Source: CAYVMN01 sp964452575
GTDB lineage: Bacteria > Desulfobacterota > DSM-4660 > Desulfatiglandales > Desulfatiglandaceae
Assembly (NCBI GenBank): GCA_964452575.1
Contig: CAYVMN010000080.1
Location: 1 to 19,042, forward strand
Direction: 5' to 3'
DNA: 19,042 nt
Shown here: piece by piece, positions 7,874 to 14,047 of the stretch
Layout: each line of letters opens with the position of its first letter
How positions within the stretch are numbered: the first letter of the stretch is position 1
Position numbers and translations under genes: made by a program
The notes under the pieces: model-generated
What the model saw: only the letters and a program-made list of their open reading frames with translations
Databases searched by the model: none
Told to the model about the DNA's origin: nothing

Positions 7874-7903
7874 GGCCCGCCGGGGCGCAGGCCCCTCCGG
7901 GCC
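7874..7903. terminator. GC-rich stem-loop between convergent sppA and yciO
   Basis: GGCCCG (7874-7879) pairs with CGGGCC (7898-7903), and inside it GGGGC (7882-7886) pairs with GCCCC (7891-7895), with a cc/tc mismatch between the stems and a GCAG loop. A small CCGG/CCGG hairpin and the palindrome GGAGGCCTCC (7911-7920) follow. The position between two converging genes suggests a bidirectional transcription stop, but no T-run follows on either strand. It could therefore be a structural or repeat element instead. Confidence 0.5.
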
Positions 7904-7932
7904 GGGGACCGGAGGCCTCCCTGGTCAGGGCA

Positions 7933-8544
7933 TCAGAGAAAGCTACTGACATTACCTTTCCCCTCTCTCAGGACTTCAGGCGTATCATCAATCAAAGAGA
8001 CCACGCTAGAAGGGCTCTGATATAGCACCCCGCCATCAACGACAATATCCAGATATGAACCGTAGCTCTCTCTTATGGATCGAGGATCGTCATATCCGGC
8101 GCTTGTTGATATGATTGGCCTACCGAAGGTGCCAACAATTGCCAGGCAGATCTTGTTGTCCGGAACCCTGATGCCTACTGTATTTCTCCTTGTAAGCATG
8201 ATTCTTGGTACCAACCGGGTTCCTTCCAGGATAAAGGTGAATGGCCCTGGCAGGTGCCTCCTCATGGTCTTATATGCGTAGTTAGATACAATGGCATAAC
8301 GGCTTATTTTCTTGAGGCTATCGCATACTAACGAAAAGGGTTGACTTAGGGGACGGTTCTTTAGCTTATAGATGAGTTGGATCCCCTTCTTGTTATAGAG
8401 ATCGCATCCTATTCCATAGAAGGTATCGGTGGGGTAAGCGATTAGCCCCCCCATGTCCAGGACTTTACTTACACGGTCAATAAGTCGCTGTTGAGGATTA
8501 TCCGGGTTGATAGCAACCAGTAAGGTCTTCTTGGGTCCGGTCAT
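7933..8544 (-). CDS. yciO: YciO-type member of the Sua5/YciO/YrdC family (threonylcarbamoyl-AMP synthase-like)
   Basis: The 203-residue product is a single YrdC-fold domain. Landmarks are NPDNPQQRLI (13-22), recalled from E. coli YciO, YPTDTFYGIGCDL (37-49), KNRPLSQPFSL, LPGPFTFIL, NTVGIRVPD and STSAGYDDPRS. The family makes L-threonylcarbamoyl-adenylate from threonine, bicarbonate and ATP for the t6A modification of ANN-decoding tRNAs. YciO paralogues are reported to be much less active than TsaC/Sua5, so the cellular role is uncertain. It is shorter than Sua5, which has an additional C-terminal domain. ATG at 8544 is the only plausible start, and the codon touches the start of the divergent pilD (CATATG), so its promoter must lie within pilD. 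No clear ribosome binding site is visible. Confidence 0.88.
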   Translation of the reverse strand: MTGPKKTLLVAINPDNPQQRLIDRVSKVLDMGGLIAYPTDTFYGIGCDLYNKKGIQLIYKLKNRPLSQPFSLVCDSLKKISRYAIVSNYAYKTMRRHLPGPFTFILEGTRLVPRIMLTRRNTVGIRVPDNKICLAIVGTFGRPIISTSAGYDDPRSIRESYGSYLDIVVDGGVLYQSPSSVVSLIDDTPEVLREGKGNVSSFL

Positions 8545-9321
8545 ATGGATATGAATTCGCTCATGGCGCTCTACTTTCTCTTATTTGGCTTGGCCTTGGG
8601 GAGCTTCCTAAACGTATGTATTTACCGCATTCCCATCAAGAAATCAATTATAAACCCACCCTCCCTCTGCCCCAAATGCGGGAAAAGGATAAAATTCTAT
8701 GACAATATCCCTGTCGTTAGCTATCTCTTCCTCAGGGGCAGATGCAGACACTGCCATGAGGCCATTTCATGGGAGTATCCCCTTGTGGAGGGCATTACTG
8801 GACTCTTGACCCTTGCCCTCTTTATCAGATATGGACTGAATTTTCAATTTCTCATTTCTCTTTTTTTTGCCGCGGCACTCGTGGCTATCAGTTTTATTGA
8901 TCTTCATCACAGGATCATACCTGATGCCCTCTCAGTCCCAGGGATTCTCGCAGGTTTAGTATTTTCTCTCCTTTTGGGGCACATATCCTGGTTTGACTCC
9001 CTTATAGGGTCCATTGCCGGCGGGGGGTGTCTTTTTCTTGTGGCCCTTGCTTATAAGCGTCTCACAGGAAAGGAGGGGATGGGTGGAGGAGACATCAAAC
9101 TATTGGCCATGATCGGTGCGTGGATGGGCTGGAGGCCATTGCCCTTTATCGTACTAATATCATCCCTCACGGGTGCATTTGTGGGGTCCGTCTTTATCTT
9201 GATGGCCAGTAAGGGCTCCAGGTTCAAGATACCCTTTGGACCATTTCTCTCCCTCGGCGCACTAATCTATCTTTTTTTTGGGCTTAGGCTGCAAGACTGG
9301 TATTTCCGGCTGTTCCACTAG
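8545..9321 (+). CDS. pilD: Type IV prepilin peptidase / N-methyltransferase
   Basis: The 258-residue product is an A24-family integral membrane aspartic protease that cleaves prepilin leaders and methylates the new N-terminus. It has the N-terminal FLLFGLALGSFLNVCIYRIP, two zinc-type CxxC pairs (Cys42/45 and Cys67/70) in the cytoplasmic loop, and the catalytic aspartates Asp119 (FIDLHHRIIPD) and Asp183 (GGGDIKLLAMIG). Several hydrophobic segments follow. The start is uncertain: ATG occurs at codons 1, 3 and 7 (8545, 8551, 8563), none with a clear ribosome binding site. Only the first makes the start abut yciO. No pilin genes are nearby. The gene leads directly into the histidine kinase, whose start follows after 12 nt, so the three plus-strand genes 8545-12422 are probably one operon. 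Confidence 0.95.
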   Translation: MDMNSLMALYFLLFGLALGSFLNVCIYRIPIKKSIINPPSLCPKCGKRIKFYDNIPVVSYLFLRGRCRHCHEAISWEYPLVEGITGLLTLALFIRYGLNFQFLISLFFAAALVAISFIDLHHRIIPDALSVPGILAGLVFSLLLGHISWFDSLIGSIAGGGCLFLVALAYKRLTGKEGMGGGDIKLLAMIGAWMGWRPLPFIVLISSLTGAFVGSVFILMASKGSRFKIPFGPFLSLGALIYLFFGLRLQDWYFRLFH

Positions 9322-9333
9322 AGAGGCCTGGAC

Positions 9334-11022
9334 TTGCGATTTCCGTTTTTCAGTTTGAGGACAGGAATTCTGGCATCCCTCGGTTTCTTGATTGTGACCG
9401 CTATGGTCCTCATCAATGTGGTCATGGTAAAATCCCAGGAAAGGGACCTGATAGAGGCCAGGCTTGAAACCGGACGGCTGCTCATCCACATACTGGCCCG
9501 CCAGGCTGCTCATGAACTTGCCCACGAAGAGAAAGGGGCGGATAGGCCGTTCTTGAGGCCTGGTTTCAAGGAAGACCTATGGCAGTTGATTCAGAGAGGG
9601 GGGTTTTCAGATGCCCTGATACTGGACAGGGGGGGCGTCAAGGTCTATAGGATGGGGTCATGGGCCTCCGGCCCGAGGTCTGGGTCGTACGGGCCGACGG
9701 CCGGCAGAGAGAAACCTGACCTCCGGGCCGAAAGCCCTAGGGTCTCAGAGTCGTATGGGTCTCCGGCTGGCAGAGACTGGAAAGGACCTCAGAGGGGTGA
9801 GGCGGAAAGGGATGCTATGGCCCTATCAGCCAAGGCCCTCAAGATGAGGAAATGGGCCTTTGACTTCTGCGGGAGCACCTGGGGGGTGATCTGGTTCGCC
9901 CCTGAGAGGGTCAACATCTCTTCTCCGGTGCTTTTGGAGGGGCGTTTGATGGGTGCCATCACCATTAGCTCCCGGCTCGCCCCACTGTACGAGAAACTCA
10001 GGGACTCAGAGAAGACCATCCTCATTTACATCATCGTGAATACGATTATCCTCGTCCTCTTTGGATTCTATCTCCTCTCCCTCACTGTGGTCAGGCCTAT
10101 CTACAGGCTGCTGCATATCACAAATCAGTTCAAAGATGGGGTCCCTTTTCCCTCCTTTAATGATTCGCCCCGCAATGAGATCGGGCAGCTTTCCCAATCG
10201 CTCCATATGATGCTCGGACGTCTTGAAGAAAACAAGAAGGAGCTGAGATCGCATATCTCCTCTCTTGAAAAGGCGAATCAAGAGATAAAGAAGGCCCAGG
10301 AAGAAATTATCAGGTCTGAGAAGGCGGCTTCGGTAGGTAGGCTGGCAACCGGGGTGGCCCATGAGATCGGCAATCCCATAGGGATTATCCTGGGCTATCT
10401 GGAGCTACTCAGGGGAGAAGACCTTGAGGAAGAAGAAAGGAGGGATTTCCTGGAGCGCATTGAATCGGAGTTGACACGCATTAGTCGCATCATCAAACAG
10501 CTCCTCGATTTTTCACGCCCCTCCACTGGCGAGCGAAAACTGGGGAATGTCCATAATATGATCATGGAGACGGTCAGTATGTTGAGGCCCCAGCCTATGA
10601 TGACCCATATTGACGTAGAGATGACCCTCAATGCGGCAAGGGACAAGGTCTGGGCAGAACCCGACCAGCTGAAACAGGTCTTTCTGAACATTATCATGAA
10701 CAGCGCCGATTCCATGCAAGGAGACCGGTCGATGGATAATGAGGACCAGAGCGGGGTCCTGAGTATCAGGACCGAAAACATAGGTGATTCAATAGAGATC
10801 AGGTTCTCGGATACAGGCGAAGGGATCCCGGAGGAAGAACTGATTCATATCTTTGATCCCTTTTACACCACCAAGGAGCCTGGTAAGGGGACAGGCCTGG
10901 GATTGTCCGTATCGTACAGGATCATAGAAGGGCTGGGAGGTGAAATACGGGCCGAGAGTTCTCCCGGCAAAGGCGCTACCATCATTATCAATATCCCTCT
11001 CCATGAGGGGGGAGAGAGGTGA
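9334..11022 (+). CDS. Membrane-bound sensor histidine kinase (NtrB/PilS/ZraS-like)
   Basis: The 562-residue product starts at TTG 9334, which has GAGAGG 7 nt upstream. It has two membrane segments (about 11-32 and 228-251) enclosing a periplasmic region of nearly 200 residues, a HAMP domain (about 252-305), a coiled coil (about 296-330) and a full kinase core. The core shows the phosphoacceptor His343 in VAHEIGNPIG, the N box with Asn456 (NIIMNSADSM), DTGEGIP, FDPFYTT and GKGTGLGLS. These motifs place it among kinases that partner sigma-54 activators. The periplasmic part contains a Gly/Ser/Pro/Arg-rich stretch (about 108-160) with an internal repeat that does not look like a folded sensor. 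It should phosphorylate the regulator encoded 20 nt downstream. The signal it senses is unknown. Confidence 0.93.
   Translation: MRFPFFSLRTGILASLGFLIVTAMVLINVVMVKSQERDLIEARLETGRLLIHILARQAAHELAHEEKGADRPFLRPGFKEDLWQLIQRGGFSDALILDRGGVKVYRMGSWASGPRSGSYGPTAGREKPDLRAESPRVSESYGSPAGRDWKGPQRGEAERDAMALSAKALKMRKWAFDFCGSTWGVIWFAPERVNISSPVLLEGRLMGAITISSRLAPLYEKLRDSEKTILIYIIVNTIILVLFGFYLLSLTVVRPIYRLLHITNQFKDGVPFPSFNDSPRNEIGQLSQSLHMMLGRLEENKKELRSHISSLEKANQEIKKAQEEIIRSEKAASVGRLATGVAHEIGNPIGIILGYLELLRGEDLEEEERRDFLERIESELTRISRIIKQLLDFSRPSTGERKLGNVHNMIMETVSMLRPQPMMTHIDVEMTLNAARDKVWAEPDQLKQVFLNIIMNSADSMQGDRSMDNEDQSGVLSIRTENIGDSIEIRFSDTGEGIPEEELIHIFDPFYTTKEPGKGTGLGLSVSYRIIEGLGGEIRAESSPGKGATIIINIPLHEGGER
9685..9776 (+). 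repeat. Degenerate 66-nt-period direct repeat inside the histidine kinase gene
   Basis: The 26-nt blocks 9685-9710 and 9751-9776 match at 21 positions (both start TCGTA and end GGCAGAGA) and are exactly 66 nt apart, so the repeat is in frame. They encode SYGPTAGRE and SYGSPAGRD. Looser similarity extends upstream (CTCCGG...GAGG/GAAAG). This looks like an old tandem duplication of about 22 codons in the periplasmic domain. Confidence 0.6.
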
Positions 11023-11042
11023 GAATAGGGGGTATATGACCC

Positions 11043-12422
11043 ATGACTCAACACCGTGTCCTAGTCATAGATGATGAAGAGAATATGCGCCATATGCTGA
11101 AGGTCATGCTGGGCAAGGCAGGTTATACTGTGGAGAGCGCATCGGATGGCATTGAAGCCCTTCAGCGAATGGGAGAGTCTGATTTCGATTTTATCCTCTG
11201 CGATATCAGGATGCCCCGTATGGATGGGATGGCCTTCCTGAAGAAGGCCAAAGAGAAGTACCCTGAAAAGACATTCGTTATGATGTCGGCCTATGGGACT
11301 ATGGAGACGGCGCTGGAGGCAATGAAGGAAGGGGCCTATGATTACATATCCAAGCCCTTCAAGAAGGATGAGGTCCTCTTGACCCTCAAGAAGGCCGAGG
11401 AGCGGGAACGGCTCAAAGAGGAAAACCTGAGGCTCAGGACAAAGATCCAGGATATGGAAAAAAGGTATTCATTTGGAAATGTCATCGCCCGAAGCGAGGC
11501 CATGTGTAAGGTCTTCGACCTTGTACGAAAAGTGGCAGAACACAAGACAACCGTGCTCCTTACCGGAGAGAGCGGGACAGGCAAAGAGCTGGTCGCTAAG
11601 GCCATACACCTCAATGGTCCCAGGGCCTCAGGGCCCATGGTGACCATAAATTGCGGCGGTATTCCGGAAAACCTCCTTGAAAGTGAATTGTTCGGTTACA
11701 AGAGGGGTGCATTTACAGATGCGGTCAGGGACAAGCCCGGTCGTTTTATGGAGGCAGACGGAGGGACCATATTCTTAGACGAGATTGGAGAGCTGCCATT
11801 GTCCCTGCAGGTGAAGCTTTTGCGGGTCTTACAGGGAGAGGAGGTTACCCCCCTAGGGGGGAGAGGGTCTCAGAAAATCAACGTGAGGGTAATCACGGCC
11901 ACGTCCAGGGACCTTGATAAGATGGTTCAAGAGGGAAGGTTCAGGGAGGACCTCTTTTATCGGATCAACGTAATGCGCATCCATATCCCTCCCCTGAGGG
12001 AGAGGAAGGGGGATATTCCTCTCCTTATGGGTCATTTTATAGAGACCTTTAACAAGAAGCTGAATAAGGAGGTAGAAGGACCTACTTCCAGGGTAATGTC
12101 CATCTTGATGGAATACCACTGGCCCGGAAACGTGAGAGAACTGGAGAATGCAATCGAGAGGGCTGTCTTACTTGCTGCGGGGCGATTGATTACGCCGGCA
12201 GATCTCCCCACCAATATGACACGGGCTGAGGGCCTGTCCCGGTACCTCGGCCCTAAAGATACCCTTTCTATCAAAAAGGCATCCAAGGAGCTGCATCGGA
12301 TGCTCATCGAAAGGGCCCTTGAAGAGACAGGAGGCAATAAGACCCAGGCGGCCAGGCTCCTTGAAATCAGTCGCCCCATGCTCATCTCGAAAATCAAGGA
12401 ATATAAGCTTCAAGTGGGCTAG
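11043..12422 (+). CDS. Sigma-54-dependent response regulator (NtrC family)
   Basis: The 459-residue product has three modules. The receiver (about 4-120) has the acidic pair Asp10/Asp11, phosphoacceptor Asp54 in CDIRMPRMDG and Lys104 in SKPF. The AAA+ module (about 143-380) has Walker A GESGTGKE (175-182), Walker B GTIFLDE (241-247), the arginine-finger region FREDLFYRIN (300-309) and WPGNVRELENA. A Fis-type helix-turn-helix (about 430-452) ends the protein. The loop that contacts sigma-54 reads GAFTDA (222-227) instead of the canonical GAFTGA. Pairing with the upstream kinase is clear from adjacency, and linkage to pilD hints at control of pili or secretion, which is inference. AGGGGG lies 10 nt ahead of the ATG. 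No -24/-12 promoter was recognised in the window, so its targets are elsewhere. Confidence 0.95.
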   Translation: MTQHRVLVIDDEENMRHMLKVMLGKAGYTVESASDGIEALQRMGESDFDFILCDIRMPRMDGMAFLKKAKEKYPEKTFVMMSAYGTMETALEAMKEGAYDYISKPFKKDEVLLTLKKAEERERLKEENLRLRTKIQDMEKRYSFGNVIARSEAMCKVFDLVRKVAEHKTTVLLTGESGTGKELVAKAIHLNGPRASGPMVTINCGGIPENLLESELFGYKRGAFTDAVRDKPGRFMEADGGTIFLDEIGELPLSLQVKLLRVLQGEEVTPLGGRGSQKINVRVITATSRDLDKMVQEGRFREDLFYRINVMRIHIPPLRERKGDIPLLMGHFIETFNKKLNKEVEGPTSRVMSILMEYHWPGNVRELENAIERAVLLAAGRLITPADLPTNMTRAEGLSRYLGPKDTLSIKKASKELHRMLIERALEETGGNKTQAARLLEISRPMLISKIKEYKLQVG

Positions 12423-12445
12423 GGTTATGCCCAGGGCTTGGCCGC

Positions 12446-12477
12446 AAGTCTGGTATTGACATAACTTAAGACTTTTT
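12446..12477 (+). terminator. Weak stem-loop with T-run after the response regulator
   Basis: AAGTCT (12446-12451) can pair with AGACTT (12469-12474) across a 17-nt loop, and the second arm runs into TTTTT (12473-12477). The stem is short and AT-rich and overlaps the proposed pfk promoter, so terminator function is doubtful. Confidence 0.25.
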
Positions 12478-12485
12478 CCTATTCT
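12456..12485 (+). promoter_or_regulatory. Candidate sigma-70-type promoter for phosphofructokinase
   Basis: A perfect TTGACA (12456-12461) is followed after 18 nt by TATTCT (12480-12485). Transcription would start near 12492, giving a leader of about 80 nt that contains two small hairpins (CTCCC/GGGAG at 12484-12499 and GCAGG/CCTGC at 12501-12521) and the palindrome at 12532-12547. Confidence 0.5.
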
Positions 12486-12531
12486 CCCTGATCGGGGAGC
12501 GCAGGACCTGTGGATGCCTGCAATTCCTCAC

Positions 12532-12547
12532 AACATTGATCAATGTT
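12532..12547. promoter_or_regulatory. Perfect 16-bp palindrome in the pfk leader, possible operator
   Basis: AACATTGATCAATGTT is exactly self-complementary and lies 27 nt upstream of the phosphofructokinase ATG, downstream of the proposed promoter. A dimeric repressor could bind here and block elongation. Alternatively the RNA could fold as a small hairpin. No regulator gene next to it suggests which protein would bind. Confidence 0.4.
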
Positions 12548-12574
12548 TGGATATGCTGAGAGAAAGTTGGGCTT

Positions 12575-13864
12575 ATGGAAATAGATGATCTAGACCTTTC
12601 AGTGTCGAGGTTGGGTGAGCCCCGTATTCCCACACCCATGTCCGGGGTGCAATTTGTGAACGATGAGGACCGTGTGCTTTTTGATTGGAACCTCAAGGAG
12701 GTGCAGGCCACTCTCAATAAGGGAGGAGTGCCCTCCAGTCTTGAAATGGCCGGTCCAAGGAAGAAGATCTATTTCGATCCTTCAAGGCTCAGGTGCGGAA
12801 TCGTGACATGTGGAGGTATATGCCCTGGGGTGAACGATGTCATTCGCGCGATTGTGTTGAGCCTCTTCTACCATTACGGGGTTCATGATGTGGTGGGATT
12901 CCGTTACGGCTATGAAGGACTCTCACCCAGGTATTCCCATGCCCCTATGGCCCTGACCCCCAAAGATGTGGCATACATACATCAATGGGGAGGGACCATC
13001 CTCGGCACATCCAGGGGTCCTCAGGATGTCTCTGAGATGGTGGACACCCTGGAGCGAATGAACATTGGTATCCTCTTTGCCATCGGGGGGGATGGGACCC
13101 TGCGCGGCGCCCAGGCCATTCATGAGGAAATAAAACGACGCAATCTCAAGATAGGCATGATCGGGGTCCCAAAGACCATCGATAACGATATCTCGTATGT
13201 GGACAAGACCTTCGGCTTTGAGACGGCCGTTGCGGAATCGAAGGAGGCCATCTACGGGGCGCACGTGGAGGCCATCGGGGCACGAAACGGCATCGGCTTG
13301 GTGAAGCTGATGGGTCGGAAATCAGGGTTCATCGCCGCCAATGCAACCCTGGCCACTACCCAGGTCAATTTCTGCCTGGTACCTGAGGTCCCCTTCAGCC
13401 TGGGGAGCTTCCTGCTGGCCCTCAGGGAGAGGCTTGAGAGGAGGCGCCACGCTGTAGTGGTGGTTGCGGAGGGGGCGGGACAGGACCTTATGACCGAGAC
13501 AAATGAGAGGGACGAGTCGGGCAACGTGCTCCTGAACGACATCGGCCTATTCCTGAGGGATGAAATTACGGCCTACTTTGAGCGGGAAGGAAAGGGGATA
13601 AGTCTGAAATATATCGATCCCAGCTACATGATAAGAAGCATGCCAGCAAACCCGCATGACGCGGTCTTCTGCCTGCTCCTGGGTCACAATGCGGTACATG
13701 CCGGGATGGCCGGCCGGACAAATCTGGTCACAGGATCCTGGAACGGCGAATACACGCACGTGCCGATTCCGCTGGCCGTGTCAAAGCGGAAGCAGATAGA
13801 TCCGGACGGGAGATTGTGGAGCAGTGTCGTAGAATCCACGGGACAAACTAAAGAGATGCTGTAA
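12575..13864 (+). CDS. pfkA: 6-phosphofructokinase, long form related to trypanosome/plant/spirochaete enzymes
   Basis: The 429-residue product phosphorylates fructose 6-phosphate to the 1,6-bisphosphate in glycolysis. It has an N-terminal extension of about 70 residues before the first nucleotide-binding strand (CGIVTCGGICPGVN, 74-87). Key motifs are GGDGTLRGA (171-179), PKTIDNDI (199-206) with predicted catalytic base Asp203, MGRKSGF (246-252) and the sugar-binding region near YIDPSYMIRS. Glycine in GGDG favours ATP over pyrophosphate as donor, while lysine in PKTIDND is otherwise typical of pyrophosphate enzymes. This glycine/lysine combination is the one known from ATP-dependent trypanosomatid and plant enzymes. 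Donor specificity is therefore predicted to be ATP but not proven. E. coli PfkA has 320 residues. It seems to be a single-gene unit with its own promoter, and no strong ribosome binding site precedes ATG 12575. Confidence 0.93.
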   Translation: MEIDDLDLSVSRLGEPRIPTPMSGVQFVNDEDRVLFDWNLKEVQATLNKGGVPSSLEMAGPRKKIYFDPSRLRCGIVTCGGICPGVNDVIRAIVLSLFYHYGVHDVVGFRYGYEGLSPRYSHAPMALTPKDVAYIHQWGGTILGTSRGPQDVSEMVDTLERMNIGILFAIGGDGTLRGAQAIHEEIKRRNLKIGMIGVPKTIDNDISYVDKTFGFETAVAESKEAIYGAHVEAIGARNGIGLVKLMGRKSGFIAANATLATTQVNFCLVPEVPFSLGSFLLALRERLERRRHAVVVVAEGAGQDLMTETNERDESGNVLLNDIGLFLRDEITAYFEREGKGISLKYIDPSYMIRSMPANPHDAVFCLLLGHNAVHAGMAGRTNLVTGSWNGEYTHVPIPLAVSKRKQIDPDGRLWSSVVESTGQTKEML

Positions 13865-13881
13865 GGGAAACCAACTGGAAG

Positions 13882-13934
13882 GCCCCTGAATCTGCTTTGG
13901 GGGCAAGCTTCCGCCAATCTCAAGTGATTGCCCC
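13882..13934 (+). terminator. Mutually exclusive hairpins between pfk and asnB
   Basis: The segment GGGGCAA (13900-13906) can pair with TTGCCCC (13928-13934) over 7 bp, and its first five bases can instead pair with GCCCC (13882-13886). The two folds exclude each other. There is no T-run after either stem. They may mark the end of the pfk transcript or act as a leader switch. Confidence 0.3.
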
Positions 13935-13989
13935 ATAAACACCTTTCTCTCCCCTACTTCTGTAAGACCGAGCCTTTTGTGGCAACACC

Positions 13990-14019
13990 TTGAGACGCGA
14001 CGAACCGGCTTATTATCCT
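13990..14019 (+). promoter_or_regulatory. Candidate promoter for the asnB operon
   Basis: TTGAGA (13990-13995) is followed after 18 nt by TATCCT (14014-14019). TATTAT at 14011-14016 has only a 15-nt spacer. This would give a leader of about 20 nt before ATG 14048. It is a moderate match only. Confidence 0.3.
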
Positions 14020-14047
14020 ATTTAAGGTCAAAAGGGGATAAGATCTG

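Noticed and set aside
12423..12574. Sigma-54 (-24/-12) promoter downstream of the response regulator
   Set aside because: The gap has no GG-N10-GC pattern in proper context. A TTGACA/TATTCT pair explains the region better.
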